Source: Alphaproteobacteria bacterium (GTDB taxonomy: Bacteria > Pseudomonadota > Alphaproteobacteria > Rhodobacterales > Rhodobacteraceae). From it: a stretch of DNA of 64,000 nt. The stretch is from assembly GCA_030425925.1 (NCBI GenBank), contig JAUHZO010000007.1, positions 1 to 64,000 on the forward strand, read 5' to 3'. Shown here piece after piece: positions 1-8,787 of this stretch. The notes beneath the pieces were generated by a model that was not told the origin of the DNA, made no database searches, and worked only from the letters and a program-made list of their open reading frames with translations. Each line of letters opens with the position of its first letter. Position 1 is the first letter of the stretch. The position numbers and the translations under genes were made by a program.

Positions 1-62
1 CCGGCTTCCTGTTCCTTGATCATCCCGATGATCTGCGCCTCGGTGAAGCGGCTTTTCCTCAT
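1..62 (-). CDS. IS3-family transposase OrfA, 5' fragment
   Basis: Only the first 20 codons are in the window. The sequence after the start matches the conserved opening of OrfA proteins that bind the IS ends through a helix-turn-helix. In this family OrfA is normally followed by OrfB (DDE catalytic domain) in a -1 frame. The gene reads away from the neighbouring toxin-antitoxin pair, so the IS bounds the accessory region on this side. Confidence 0.8.
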   Translation of the reverse strand, partial: MRKSRFTEAQIIGMIKEQEA

Positions 63-135
63 GTCGTCTGCTCCTTCGCGGTTGGGCAGACTCTACGCTA
101 CGGCGAGGGAACTTTCGGGGGGCAGGTTAAGATCA
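1..135 (-). mobile_element. End of an IS3-family insertion sequence (partial)
   Basis: The minus strand from 62 downward encodes MRKSRFTEAQIIGMIKEQEA, the characteristic N-terminus of IS3-family (IS407/ISL-like group) OrfA transposases, and runs off the left edge. Upstream of that start the DNA ends in a probable terminal inverted repeat beginning TGATCTTAACCTGCCCCCCG when read on the minus strand (about 108-135), with the TG terminus usual in this family. The other end and OrfB are outside the window, so intactness cannot be judged. Confidence 0.8.
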
Positions 136-253
136 GAAACCGGATGCGATTACGTGGCACTTGGAAGCTGCAGACGGCTCTCGGCCTTTGCCGGATTTCT
201 GAAAGGCCGGACATATATCGAAGCCTCACGCAATTAACCACAAGCTTTCGACG

Positions 254-943
254 TCACAAGACCCGCAAGACCTCCCCATCATCCAGGCGCTTCACGTAAT
301 CCACGCGGTCCCCATCCCAGTGATACGCAAAATGCGCCCCTTGGGTCGGGATCGGGGTCACGTCGGGCCAGAAGACGGCGATGCACTGGCCCTCGGGAAA
401 GCGCACGCTGGGCCAGGTGAGGCCGTTCGACCCGGCCGCGCGGCGCTCCCCTCCTAAGACCTGGGATGCGCGGTAGTCGTAGGGATCCAGCAGATCGGCG
501 CGGCCCGTGGCGTCGTCGAGATCGGCGTCGATCGATCCGATCAGCTCGCGGAACTGCGAGGTCCAGCCAGGGGCCTCCTCCGTCGCGCGCATGAAGCGGG
601 CGTGGTGGTGGATGGTCTCGGCGATCGCCACCTCGGTGCGGTCGCCCGCGTAGTAGAGACCGAAGCTACCATCCGAGAACCGTCCGGGCCTGAGCGGCGA
701 GCAATGCACGAACGGCGCCATGACCCAGCTTGCGCCGGGCCCGGTCACGCGGCGGGCGACAGGCACCTTGGAGAGATCGCCGATGCTCTCGCGGATGCGC
801 GGGTTGAACTTGGCCTCGGCCGAGGCCAGCGCCTCCCAATCGGCTGGATCGGCGATGTCCTCGAAAAGATCGATGGGCGGATGGATCGAGCGGATGATGC
901 GGACGGTGCGCGGCCAGGTCACGCGCCGGACAGGCACATTCAC
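254..943 (-). CDS. RES-domain toxin of a Xre-RES toxin-antitoxin system
   Basis: This encodes a 229-aa protein with a RES domain (roughly residues 30-215). RES toxins such as MbcT degrade NAD+, halting growth. The conserved Arg in a stretch like GRFSDGSFGLYYAG, the Glu in EVAIAET and downstream polar residues fit the RES fold. The chosen GTG start (VNVPVRR) overlaps the antitoxin stop by four bases (GTGA), indicating translational coupling. A longer open frame exists upstream but lies antisense-like over the antitoxin and is not used. Antitoxin-first order and overlap are normal for the family. The NAD-degrading activity is inferred from the family. Confidence 0.85.
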   Translation of the reverse strand: MNVPVRRVTWPRTVRIIRSIHPPIDLFEDIADPADWEALASAEAKFNPRIRESIGDLSKVPVARRVTGPGASWVMAPFVHCSPLRPGRFSDGSFGLYYAGDRTEVAIAETIHHHARFMRATEEAPGWTSQFRELIGSIDADLDDATGRADLLDPYDYRASQVLGGERRAAGSNGLTWPSVRFPEGQCIAVFWPDVTPIPTQGAHFAYHWDGDRVDYVKRLDDGEVLRVL

Positions 944-1353
944 CAGGCGCCCCGTTCGGCATCGAGATAGGCGCGCAGGTCGATCAGGTCGGTGATCTCG
1001 CCCCGGAGCATCACGTCCAACGCGCTTCGGCCCGCGAAGGCGGCGTTCGGCTTGCGGATCCAGGCATAGCCCCGGGCAGGGTCGGTGAAGAGAGTGCGGA
1101 GCGCCTTGTGGATCCCCATCAGGATCGCCATGCGCGCGCGCAGGTCGCGGTCGATCCGGCCGATATCGCCGGTCTTCCAGCGCGCCCAGGTGCGCTGCGC
1201 CATGTCGCCCAGCAAGGTTCGGGCTTCCGCATCCGTCAGCTCCCAGGCGCGGAACAGGTTGACCGTTGTGCGTGCAAGCGCCGCGGCTTCCTCGTCGGTG
1301 ATGACGGGGAGATCGGTGCGGGCGGCGACGGGCTGGACCGTAGCGAACTGCAT
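940..1353 (-). CDS. Xre/MbcA/ParS-type antitoxin
   Basis: This encodes a 137-aa protein with an N-terminal helical DNA-binding region (residues ~15-70, including DMAQRTWARWKTGD) and a C-terminal MbcA/ParS/Xre toxin-binding region (DPARGYAWIRKPNAAFAGRSALDVM around 85-115). The latter is the hallmark of antitoxins that block RES toxins. The start MQFATVQP is preceded by AAAGGAGAATGCC, a strong ribosome-binding site; an in-frame ATG six codons upstream has no comparable site. The gene overlaps the RES toxin by 4 bp. It probably autorepresses through the inverted repeat just upstream. Confidence 0.85.
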   Translation of the reverse strand: MQFATVQPVAARTDLPVITDEEAAALARTTVNLFRAWELTDAEARTLLGDMAQRTWARWKTGDIGRIDRDLRARMAILMGIHKALRTLFTDPARGYAWIRKPNAAFAGRSALDVMLRGEITDLIDLRAYLDAERGAW

Positions 1354-1364
1354 GGCATTCTCCT

Positions 1365-1410
1365 TTGGCATCAATATAGATAATATGTGCCAAAAGGCAA
1401 TATGGGTCGT
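1365..1410 (-). promoter_or_regulatory. Promoter/operator of the Xre-RES operon
   Basis: Read on the minus strand there is a plausible -35 TTGCCT and -10 TATATT 16 bp apart. They overlap an inverted repeat whose arms TTGGCA (1365-1370) and TGCCAA (1388-1393) flank a 17-bp AT-rich core. The site lies just upstream of the antitoxin ribosome-binding site. This arrangement fits autoregulation by the Xre antitoxin, but it is inferred from sequence symmetry only. Confidence 0.45.
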
Positions 1411-1567
1411 GCTGTGCGGGTTCGAGCGCGTCCAGCCCATTTCCCTGTCTTTGCACGCCAGAGCCCTACGCCCCTTGAAGACCTGTTGAGCGCAGCCGGG
1501 TTCCGGTTTTCTTGATGGACCCGATCCAGGGCCGCCTGTCGGTGGCCACTCACGGAACGGGGAGAGC

Positions 1568-2566
1568 ATGGCAGAGGCAGCACAGAAACCGGAAGCGATG
1601 GCCCGCGGCGCGCGGATGCTGCGCACGGCGCTCGGGCCCGCCATCGCCGGGTTTCTGGAAGACCCGATGACCGTCGAGGTCATGCTCAATCCCGACGGGC
1701 GGCTCTGGATCGACCGGCTGTCCGAAGGACTCTCCGATACCGGCGCAACGCTGTCGCCTGCCGATGGCGAGCGGATCGTGCGGCTCGTCGCCCATCATGT
1801 CGGGTCCGAGGTGCACGCCGCACGCCCGCGCGTCTCGGCCGAACTGCCCGAGACCGGGGAACGCTTCGAAGGGCTCCTGCCGCCCGTGGTCACCGCGCCC
1901 TGTTTCGCGATCCGCAAACCGGCCGTCGCGGTCTTCACGCTTGCCGATTACGTCGCCTCCGGGATCATGACCGAGGTCCAGGCGGCGCTGTTGCGCGAGG
2001 GCGTCGCCACGCGGGCCAACATCCTCGTGGCGGGCGGGACCTCGACCGGCAAGACGACGCTGACCAATGCGCTCTTGGCCGAGGTGGCCGGATCGTCCGA
2101 CCGCGTCGTGATCATCGAGGATACGCGCGAGCTGCAATGCACAGCACCCAACCTCGTCGCTTTGCGCACGAAGGACGGCGTCGCCTCGCTGTCCGATCTC
2201 GTCCGCTCCTCGCTCCGCCTGCGCCCCGACCGCATTCCCATCGGCGAGGTGCGCGGGGCCGAGGCGCTGGACCTCTTGAAAGCCTGGGGCACGGGTCATC
2301 CGGGCGGCATCGGAACCATCCATGCGGGCTCCGCCCTCGGCGCGCTGCGCCGGATGGAGCAGCTCATCCAGGAGGCCGTGGTCACCGTGCCGCGCGCCCT
2401 CATCGCCGAGACCATCGATCTCATCGCCGTTCTCTCCGGGCGCGGGGCCAGCCGCCACCTCGCCGAACTCGCCCGCGTCGAGGGGCTCGGACCGGACGGA
2501 GACTACCGTATCACCCCGGCGGCACGGCCGACCGGGATGGAAACTGAAACAGGAGACCCTTCATGA
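1568..2566 (+). CDS. trbB: TrbB, conjugal transfer ATPase (VirB11 family)
   Basis: This encodes a 332-aa cytoplasmic hexameric ATPase that powers the mating-pair formation channel of a P-type type IV secretion system. The Walker A motif GGTSTGKT is at ~156-163, the Asp box EDTRELQ at ~184-190, and the Walker B-like region GEVRGAEA from 226. The His box [12 protein letters not shown] (243-254) is diagnostic of TrbB. The length is normal for the family. A GGGGAGAGC ribosome site precedes the ATG. It is the first gene of a continuous trb operon; trbC overlaps its stop by ATGA. The traG/virD4 gene usually found just upstream is absent here, replaced by the Xre-RES module and the IS. Confidence 0.96.
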   Translation: MAEAAQKPEAMARGARMLRTALGPAIAGFLEDPMTVEVMLNPDGRLWIDRLSEGLSDTGATLSPADGERIVRLVAHHVGSEVHAARPRVSAELPETGERFEGLLPPVVTAPCFAIRKPAVAVFTLADYVASGIMTEVQAALLREGVATRANILVAGGTSTGKTTLTNALLAEVAGSSDRVVIIEDTRELQCTAPNLVALRTKDGVASLSDLVRSSLRLRPDRIPIGEVRGAEALDLLKAWGTGHPGGIGTIHAGSALGALRRMEQLIQEAVVTVPRALIAETIDLIAVLSGRGASRHLAELARVEGLGPDGDYRITPAARPTGMETETGDPS

Positions 2567-2895
2567 CCCGAAACCTGCATCGTCTGCGTGCTCAGGCTTC
2601 GCATGCCATTGCTTACACCACTGTCACCCTGATGCTGGCCGGACCCGCCCGGGCGGCAGGCTCCTCCATGCCCTGGGAAGCGCCGCTGCAATCGATCCTC
2701 GAGTCGATCGAGGGGCCGGTCGCCAAGATCATCGCGGTGATTATCATCATCGTTACCGGCCTGACGCTGGCCTTCGGCGACACGTCCGGCGGCTTTCGCC
2801 GCCTCATCCAGATCGTCTTCGGCATCTCCATCGCCTTCGCGGCCAGCTCCTTCTTCCTGAGCTTCTTCAGCTTCGGCGGCGGGACGCTCATCTAA
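2563..2895 (+). CDS. trbC: TrbC, conjugative pilin precursor (VirB2 family)
   Basis: This encodes a 110-aa prepilin. It has a charged N-terminus, a hydrophobic signal segment (about 15-32, ending ARA), and two membrane helices (about 55-72 and 82-100) separated by a short charged loop containing GDTSGGFRR. This is the usual TrbC/VirB2 layout. After processing, the subunit would form the conjugative pilus. The start overlaps the trbB stop by 4 bp, and the stop overlaps the trbD start as TAATG, so translation of the three is probably coupled. Confidence 0.93.
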   Translation: MTRNLHRLRAQASHAIAYTTVTLMLAGPARAAGSSMPWEAPLQSILESIEGPVAKIIAVIIIIVTGLTLAFGDTSGGFRRLIQIVFGISIAFAASSFFLSFFSFGGGTLI

Positions 2896-3176
2896 TGGAC
2901 GGGACGTTTGAACAACTCGCCGACGTGCCGGGCTTCACCGTCCCGGTGCATCGTGCGCTGACCGAGCCGATCCTGCTGGCCGGTGCGCCGCGGGCTTTCG
3001 CGATCCTGAACGGCACGCTGGCCGGGGCCATCGGGCTCGGGCTGCAGCTCTGGGTCGCCGGGATCGTCATCGGCCTTCTGGGCCACCTGGTCGCGGTCTG
3101 GGCCGCCCGGCGCGATCCGCTCTTCGTCGAGGTCGGGCGTCGGCATCTGCGGCTTCCCGGTCATCTTGAGGTCTGA
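2895..3176 (+). CDS. trbD: TrbD, inner-membrane conjugation protein (VirB3 family)
   Basis: This encodes a 93-aa protein. The opening contains FTVPVHRALTEPILLAGAPR, a typical VirB3/TrbD signature, followed by two hydrophobic segments (about 30-50 and 52-70) and a basic C-terminus. It partners with the TrbE ATPase at the inner membrane. The start was chosen at the ATG that overlaps the trbC TAA stop; the open frame extends far upstream but there it lies over trbB and trbC in another frame. The trbE start follows by 10 bp. Confidence 0.92.
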   Translation: MDGTFEQLADVPGFTVPVHRALTEPILLAGAPRAFAILNGTLAGAIGLGLQLWVAGIVIGLLGHLVAVWAARRDPLFVEVGRRHLRLPGHLEV

Positions 3177-3186
3177 GGGCGCACCG

Positions 3187-5682
3187 ATGATGAACCTCTC
3201 GGAGTATCGCCGGAAAGGGACGCGGCTGGCGGATTACCTGCCCTGGGCGGCGCTGGTCGCCCCCGGCGTGGTGCTGAACAAGGATGGCAGCCTGCAGCGC
3301 TCGGCCCGGTTCCGCGGGCCCGATCTCGACAGTGCCGTCGCGGCGGAACTCGTGGCCGTGGCGGGGCGCATCAACAACGCCTTCCGTCGCCTTGGCTCGG
3401 GCTGGGCGATCTTCGTCGAGGCGCAGCGTGTCGCGGCGGCGGACTATCCCGACAGCTGCTTTCCCGATCCGGCCTCGGCGCTCCTCGATGCCGAGCGGCG
3501 CGCGGGCTTCGCCGAGCAGGGGGCGCATTTCCAGTCGGACTATCTTCTGACCTTCCTTTACCTGCCACCGGCTGAAGAAGCCGCGCGGGCCGAGACCTGG
3601 CTTTACGAAGGGCGCGACAAGACCGGCATCGATGCGGGCGAGGTGCTGCGCGGCTTCATCGACCGCACCGACCGGGTGCTGGCGCTGTTCGACGGCATCA
3701 TGCCCGAATGCCGCTGGATGGGTGACAGCGAGACGCTGACCTACCTGCATTTCACCATCTCGACGCAGGCGCACCGCGTCCGCGTGCCGGAAACCCCGGC
3801 CTATCTCGACGCGCTTCTGGCCGACCAGCCGCTGACCGGCGGGCTCGAGCCCCGGCTGGGCGACGCCCATCTGCGCGTCCTGACGCTCTCGGGCTTCCCG
3901 ACCGCCACCACGCCCGGGATCCTCGACGACCTCAACCGGCTGGCCTTTCCTTATCGCTGGGCGACCCGCGCAATCCTGATGGACAAGATGGAGGCCGCGC
4001 GGTTGGTCGCGCGCATCCGCCGCCAGTGGTTCGCCAAGCGCAAATCCATCGCCGCGATCCTGAAGGAGGTGATGACCAACGAGCCATCGGCGCTGGTCGA
4101 CACGGACGCCGCCAACAAGGCCGCGGATGCCGACATGGCCTTGCAGGAACTCGGCGCCGATATCGCGGGCGAGGCCTATGTCACGGCGACGCTCATCGTC
4201 TGGGACGAGGACCCGCGCCGCGCCGACGAGAAACTGCGGCTGGTCGAAAAGGTCGTGCAGGGCCGGGACTTCACCGCCATGGTCGAGACGGTCAATGCGG
4301 TCGATGCCTGGCTCGGCTCGCTGCCGGGGCAGGCTTACGCCAGTGTCCGCCAGCCGCCGCTCTCCACCCTGAACCTCGCCCATATGATCCCGCTTTCTGC
4401 CGTCTGGGCCGGGGAGGAGCGGGATGTGCATTTCGACGGCCCGCCGCTGCTCTACGGCAAGACCGAGGGCGCGACGCCGTTCCGCCTGTCACTCCACGTG
4501 GGCGATGTCGGCCATACGCTGGTCGTCGGCCCGACCGGGGCGGGCAAATCCGTCCTGCTCGCGCTCATGGCGCTGCAGTTTCGCCGCTACCCGGCCGCAC
4601 AGGTCTTCGCCTTCGATTTCGGGGGCTCGATCCGCGCCGCGACCCTCGCCATGGGCGGAGACTGGCATGATCTGGGAGGCGAACTGACCGAAGGCGCGGA
4701 GGCCACGGTCTCCCTCCAACCGCTCGCCCGGATCGACGATCCCGCTGAGCGCTCTTGGGCCGCGGGCTGGATCGGTGCGATCCTCGCCCGCGAAGGTGTC
4801 GCGATCACCCCGGAGGTGAAAGAGCATCTCTGGTCCGCCCTGACCTCGGTGGCCTCGGCCCCTGTGGGCGAACGCACGATCACAGGTCTCGCCGTCCTGA
4901 TGCAATCCTCCGACCTCAAACAGGCCCTGCGCTCCTATTGCCTGGGCGGCGCACATGGGCGGCTGCTCGATGCCGAGACGGAAGAGCTTGGCGCGGCCTC
5001 GGTCCAGGCCTTCGAGATCGAGGGGCTGATCGGCACCGCCGCGGCGCCCGCGGTCCTTTCCTACCTCTTCCACCGCATCGCCGACCAGCTCGACGGGCGG
5101 CCGACGCTCCTGATCATCGACGAGGGCTGGCTCGCGCTCGATGACGAGGGCTTCGCGGGCCAGCTCCGCGAATGGCTGAAGACGCTGCGCAAGAAGAACG
5201 CCTCGGTCATCTTCGCGACCCAGTCGCTCAGCGACATCGACGCTTCCCCCATCGCGCCCGCCATCATCGAAAGCTGCCCGACCCGGCTGCTTCTGCCCAA
5301 TGAACGCGCGATCGAGCCCCAGATCACCGCGATCTACCGCTGCTTCGGGCTCAATGACCGGCAGATCGAGATCCTCGCCCGGGCCACGCCCAAGCGCGAC
5401 TATTATTGCCAGTCGCGGCGCGGTAACCGGCTTTTCGAGCTCGGTCTCTCGGAAGTTGGCCTCGCGCTCTGCGCCGCCTCGTCCAAATCCGACCAGGCGC
5501 TGATCTCGGACATCCTCGCCGAGCACGGTCGCGACGGCTTTCTCGCCGCCTGGCTCAAGGCCCGCGGGGTCGGCTGGGCTGCCGAGCTGATCCCGGACCT
5601 CACCAATCTCGCACCGGAGCCTGAGGCGCCGGACGCACCGATCCCCCAAGCCCCCGAACCCGCAGAGGAGACAACCCCATGA
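3187..5682 (+). CDS. trbE: TrbE, conjugal transfer ATPase (VirB4 family)
   Basis: This encodes an 831-aa large ATPase that energises pilus assembly and substrate transfer. The N-terminus MMNLSEYRRKGTRLADYLPW is typical of TrbE. The Walker A motif GPTGAGKS is at ~448-455, and Walker B LLIIDEGW at ~641-648. The C-terminal RecA-like lobe carries KTLRKKNASVIFATQSLSDI. The ATG at 3187 is preferred because GAGG lies 8-10 bases upstream; a TTG seven codons earlier is less likely. The length is normal. The stop overlaps trbJ by ATGA. Confidence 0.96.
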   Translation: MMNLSEYRRKGTRLADYLPWAALVAPGVVLNKDGSLQRSARFRGPDLDSAVAAELVAVAGRINNAFRRLGSGWAIFVEAQRVAAADYPDSCFPDPASALLDAERRAGFAEQGAHFQSDYLLTFLYLPPAEEAARAETWLYEGRDKTGIDAGEVLRGFIDRTDRVLALFDGIMPECRWMGDSETLTYLHFTISTQAHRVRVPETPAYLDALLADQPLTGGLEPRLGDAHLRVLTLSGFPTATTPGILDDLNRLAFPYRWATRAILMDKMEAARLVARIRRQWFAKRKSIAAILKEVMTNEPSALVDTDAANKAADADMALQELGADIAGEAYVTATLIVWDEDPRRADEKLRLVEKVVQGRDFTAMVETVNAVDAWLGSLPGQAYASVRQPPLSTLNLAHMIPLSAVWAGEERDVHFDGPPLLYGKTEGATPFRLSLHVGDVGHTLVVGPTGAGKSVLLALMALQFRRYPAAQVFAFDFGGSIRAATLAMGGDWHDLGGELTEGAEATVSLQPLARIDDPAERSWAAGWIGAILAREGVAITPEVKEHLWSALTSVASAPVGERTITGLAVLMQSSDLKQALRSYCLGGAHGRLLDAETEELGAASVQAFEIEGLIGTAAAPAVLSYLFHRIADQLDGRPTLLIIDEGWLALDDEGFAGQLREWLKTLRKKNASVIFATQSLSDIDASPIAPAIIESCPTRLLLPNERAIEPQITAIYRCFGLNDRQIEILARATPKRDYYCQSRRGNRLFELGLSEVGLALCAASSKSDQALISDILAEHGRDGFLAAWLKARGVGWAAELIPDLTNLAPEPEAPDAPIPQAPEPAEETTP

Positions 5683-6467
5683 CCCACGCCGCCCATCACC
5701 TGTCCCGTCTCATCAGCGCTTCCGCGCTCGCCCTGGCGCTTGCCGCCCCCATCGGCCTGTCGCCGATCTTCGCGACGCCCGCGCAGGCTTTCCTTTTCGG
5801 CGGGGGCGGGCGCATCGTCTACGACCCGCGCAATCACGCCGAGAACATCCTCTCCGCGGCCCGTGCCCTCGATCAGATCAACAACCAGATCACCCAGCTG
5901 CAGAACGAGGCGCAGATGCTGATGAACCAGGCGCGCAACCTCGCGAGCCTGCCCTATTCCTCGCTGCAGGCGCTGCAGCAGAATGTCGACCGCACCCGGC
6001 AGCTCCTGTCCCAGGCGCAGAACATCGCCTTCGACGTCGCCCAGATCGATCAGGTCTTCCAGCAGGACTATGCCAACATCCCCATGGCCGCGCCCGAGGC
6101 GCAGCTTCTGGCCGATGCGCGCTCCCGCTGGGAAAACACCGTGGGCGGGCTGCAGGACGCGCTGCGCGTGCAGGCAGGCGTCGTCGGCAATCTCGATGGC
6201 CAGCGTGCCGAGCTCTCCGCCCTTGTGGGCGAAAGCCAATCCGCCGTCGGTGCCCTGCAGGCGACCCAGGCCGGCAACCAGCTCCTGGCGCTGCAAGCCC
6301 AGCAGATCGCCGACCTGATCGCCGTCGTCGCCGCCAATGGCCGCGCAACTGCGCTGGTCGAGGCCGAGCGGTCTGCGGCGGCCGAACAGGGCCGGGTCCA
6401 GCGCGAGCGTTTCCTCACGCCGGGTGCGGGCTACCAGCCCGGCAATGCCCGGATGTTCAACAACTGA
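5679..6467 (+). CDS. trbJ: TrbJ, periplasmic conjugation protein (VirB5 family)
   Basis: This encodes a 262-aa protein with a signal peptide of about 37 residues (hydrophobic core, cleavage near PAQA-FLFG). A long, mostly helical, Gln/Ala/Leu-rich body follows with coiled-coil character (about 45-120 and 175-245). The segment IVYDPRNHAENILSAARALDQINNQ is the conserved TrbJ start of the mature protein. VirB5-like proteins sit at the pilus tip and aid adhesion. It overlaps trbE by 4 bp and is followed by the small TrbK-like gene. Confidence 0.94.
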   Translation: MTHAAHHLSRLISASALALALAAPIGLSPIFATPAQAFLFGGGGRIVYDPRNHAENILSAARALDQINNQITQLQNEAQMLMNQARNLASLPYSSLQALQQNVDRTRQLLSQAQNIAFDVAQIDQVFQQDYANIPMAAPEAQLLADARSRWENTVGGLQDALRVQAGVVGNLDGQRAELSALVGESQSAVGALQATQAGNQLLALQAQQIADLIAVVAANGRATALVEAERSAAAEQGRVQRERFLTPGAGYQPGNARMFNN

Positions 6468-6481
6468 AGGGAGACAGGCCG

Positions 6482-6748
6482 ATGGAGGGATCGGTGCTCG
6501 CGCGCATCGCGGCCATCGTCTTCGTCGCCATCGCGATCACCGCGGCGGTGGTGGAGATGGGCCGGGACGAGGCGGGGCAGGCGGCGCGTCCGGCGGCTCC
6601 CCTCATGCAGGAGGCCGATCCCTTGCGGGCTGAACAGAGGCGCTGCCAGGAACTGGGCGAGGCCGCGGCCTCCGATCCCGACTGCCTCGCCGTCTGGGCC
6701 GAAACCCGCGACCGCTTTCTCGGGCGCGATCGGGCCGAGGGCGAGTGA
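6482..6748 (+). CDS. TrbK-like putative entry-exclusion protein (TrbK-alt type)
   Basis: This encodes an 88-aa protein with one N-terminal membrane helix (about 7-24) and a short polar domain. That domain has two conserved cysteines in the pattern RRCQELG...DPDCLAVWAETRDRFLG, as in the alternative TrbK family found between trbJ and trbL in alphaproteobacterial elements. It lacks the lipoprotein signal of classical TrbK. The proposed role, blocking redundant entry of the same element, is inferred from position and family. GGGAGA precedes the start. Confidence 0.8.
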   Translation: MEGSVLARIAAIVFVAIAITAAVVEMGRDEAGQAARPAAPLMQEADPLRAEQRRCQELGEAAASDPDCLAVWAETRDRFLGRDRAEGE

Positions 6749-6751
6749 GCC

Positions 6752-8101
6752 ATGGGCGGCACCGGCGTCATCGACACCTTCCTCGGGGTCTTCACCTCCT
6801 ATATCGACAGCGGCTTCGGGCTCTTGGGCGGCGAGGTCGCGTTCATCGCGAGCACGCTCATCGTGATCGACGTGACGCTGGCCGCGCTCTTCTGGGCCTG
6901 GGGCGCGGATGACGACATCATCGCCCGCCTCGTGAAGAAGACCCTCTTCGTCGGTGTCTTCGCCTGGCTCATTTCCAACTGGAACAGCCTCGCCGCCATC
7001 GTCTTCGACAGTTTCGCAGGGCTGGGTCTCTTGGCCTCCGGCACCGGCTTCTCGCCCACCGATCTCCTGCGTCCCGGTCGGGTGGCGCAGACCGGTCTCG
7101 ATGCCGGGCGGCCGCTTCTGGAATCCACCGCCGATCTCATGGGCTTCGTCGCCTTCTTCGAGAACTTCATCCAGATCGCCTGCCTGCTCTTCGCCTGGGC
7201 GCTGGTGCTGCTCGCCTTCTTCCTCCTCGCCGTACAGCTCTTCGTGACGCTGATCGAGTTCAAGTTGACGACGCTTGCGGGCTTCGTGCTGATCCCCTTC
7301 GGCCTCTTCGGCAAGACCACCTTCATGGCCGAGCGGGTGCTGGGCAATGTCGTTTCCTCCGGCATCAAGGTGCTGGTGCTGGCGGTGATCATCGGGATCG
7401 GCTCGACGCTCTTCGGCCAGTTCACCGCCGGCTTCGGCGGCGTCACGCCCACCATCGACGAGGCCATGGCGATCGTTCTGGCCGCGCTCTCGCTCCTCGG
7501 TCTCGGCATCTTCGGCCCCGGCATTGCCACCGGCCTCGTCTCGGGCGGGCCGCAACTGGGCGCGGGGGCCGCCGTCGGCACCGGGCTCGCCGTAGGCGGT
7601 GCTGCCGTCGCGGCCGGCGGCGGGGCCCTGCTCGGTGCGCGCGGGGCCGGGGCGCTGGCCTCGGGCGGGGCCGCCGCCACGCGCGGGGCCGCTGCCGCCA
7701 CCGGGGCCGTTTCCACAGCCTACAGTCTCGGATCGATGGGTCAGACCGGGGCCGCCGGTGTGGCCTCTGGTCTTGGCGGCGTAGCAAAGGCCGCGGGATC
7801 CGCGGCTGCATCGCCCCTGCGCCGGGCCGCCGCCTCGGCCGGCGATGCCGTCAAGGCGAGCCACGCCGGAGGCGCACGCGCGGGCTTTGCCGCTACCGGC
7901 GGCGCGTCCTCGCTCGGCAGCGTGCCAGGCGCGTCGACCGCCACGTCCGCCCCCGCAGGCAGTCCACCGGCCTGGGCGCGCTCGATGCGCCGCAGCCAGG
8001 CCATGAGCCACGGCGTTTCCGCCGCCACCCATGCGCTGCGCGCCGGGGACAGCCCCGGCTCTGGTGCCTCCGTTTCCCTGTCCGAAAGTGACCGCCCATG
8101 A
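6752..8101 (+). CDS. trbL: TrbL, polytopic conjugation channel protein (VirB6 family)
   Basis: This encodes a 449-aa inner-membrane protein. The opening GVIDTFLGVFTSYIDSGFGLL is typical of TrbL. Six or so hydrophobic segments fill residues ~30-265. The rest (about 270-449) is a low-complexity Ala/Gly/Ser tail, which is common and variable in TrbL. It forms part of the inner-membrane platform of the transfer channel. It begins 3 bp after the TrbK-like gene and overlaps trbF by ATGA. Confidence 0.95.
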   Translation: MGGTGVIDTFLGVFTSYIDSGFGLLGGEVAFIASTLIVIDVTLAALFWAWGADDDIIARLVKKTLFVGVFAWLISNWNSLAAIVFDSFAGLGLLASGTGFSPTDLLRPGRVAQTGLDAGRPLLESTADLMGFVAFFENFIQIACLLFAWALVLLAFFLLAVQLFVTLIEFKLTTLAGFVLIPFGLFGKTTFMAERVLGNVVSSGIKVLVLAVIIGIGSTLFGQFTAGFGGVTPTIDEAMAIVLAALSLLGLGIFGPGIATGLVSGGPQLGAGAAVGTGLAVGGAAVAAGGGALLGARGAGALASGGAAATRGAAAATGAVSTAYSLGSMGQTGAAGVASGLGGVAKAAGSAAASPLRRAAASAGDAVKASHAGGARAGFAATGGASSLGSVPGASTATSAPAGSPPAWARSMRRSQAMSHGVSAATHALRAGDSPGSGASVSLSESDRP

Positions 8102-8787
8102 GCCTCTTCAAACGCGCCGCCGCGCATTACGGCAAGACCCCGGACCCCGAGACACCGTACCAGAAGGCCGCGCAGGTGTGGGACGAGCGCATCGGTTCCG
8201 CCCGGGTGCAGGCGAAGAACTGGCGCCTCATGGCCTTCGGCTGCCTGATCCTCGCGGGCGGATTCGCCACGGCGCTGGTCTGGCAATCGGCGCGTGGCAC
8301 CGTCGTGCCCTACGTCGTCGAGATCGACCGGCATGGCGAGGCGCGCGCCGTCGAGGCGGCCAGCGCCGGGTATCGCCCGAGCGATCCGCAGATCGCCTGG
8401 CATCTCGCCCGATTCATAGAAGAGGTCCGGGGCTTGCCCGCCGATCCCATCGTCGTCCAGCAGAACTGGCTCCGCGCCTATGAATTCACCACCGACCGCG
8501 GCGCGCTGGCGCTGAACGACCATGCCCGGGCCAACGATCCCTTCACACGGGTCGGCGAGGACCAGGTCTCGGTCGAGGTCTCGAGCGTCATCCGGGCCTC
8601 GCCCGACAGTTTCCGGGTGGCCTGGTCCGAGCGGCATTATGAGAACGGCCAGCTCGCCCGCACCGAACGCTGGACCGCGATCCTGACCCTCGTGATCGAT
8701 CCGCCGCGTACGGCGGACCGCCTACGCGCCAATCCCCTCGGCATCTACGTGAACGCGATCAACTGGTCGCGGGAGATGAGCCAATGA
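8098..8787 (+). CDS. trbF: TrbF, conjugation core protein (VirB8 family)
   Basis: This encodes a 229-aa bitopic inner-membrane protein. The N-terminal cytoplasmic part carries the TrbF signature TPYQKAAQVWDERIGSARVQAKNWR, a membrane helix follows at ~58-75, and then a periplasmic VirB8-like domain (about 85-225). It nucleates assembly of the channel. It overlaps both trbL and trbG by four bases, placing it firmly in the same operon. The length is normal. Confidence 0.95.
   Translation: MSLFKRAAAHYGKTPDPETPYQKAAQVWDERIGSARVQAKNWRLMAFGCLILAGGFATALVWQSARGTVVPYVVEIDRHGEARAVEAASAGYRPSDPQIAWHLARFIEEVRGLPADPIVVQQNWLRAYEFTTDRGALALNDHARANDPFTRVGEDQVSVEVSSVIRASPDSFRVAWSERHYENGQLARTERWTAILTLVIDPPRTADRLRANPLGIYVNAINWSREMSQ

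Noticed and set aside
1415-1440. GGTTCGAG-like stretch resembling a tRNA T-arm
   Set aside because: No matching acceptor, anticodon or D-arm structure could be folded around it.
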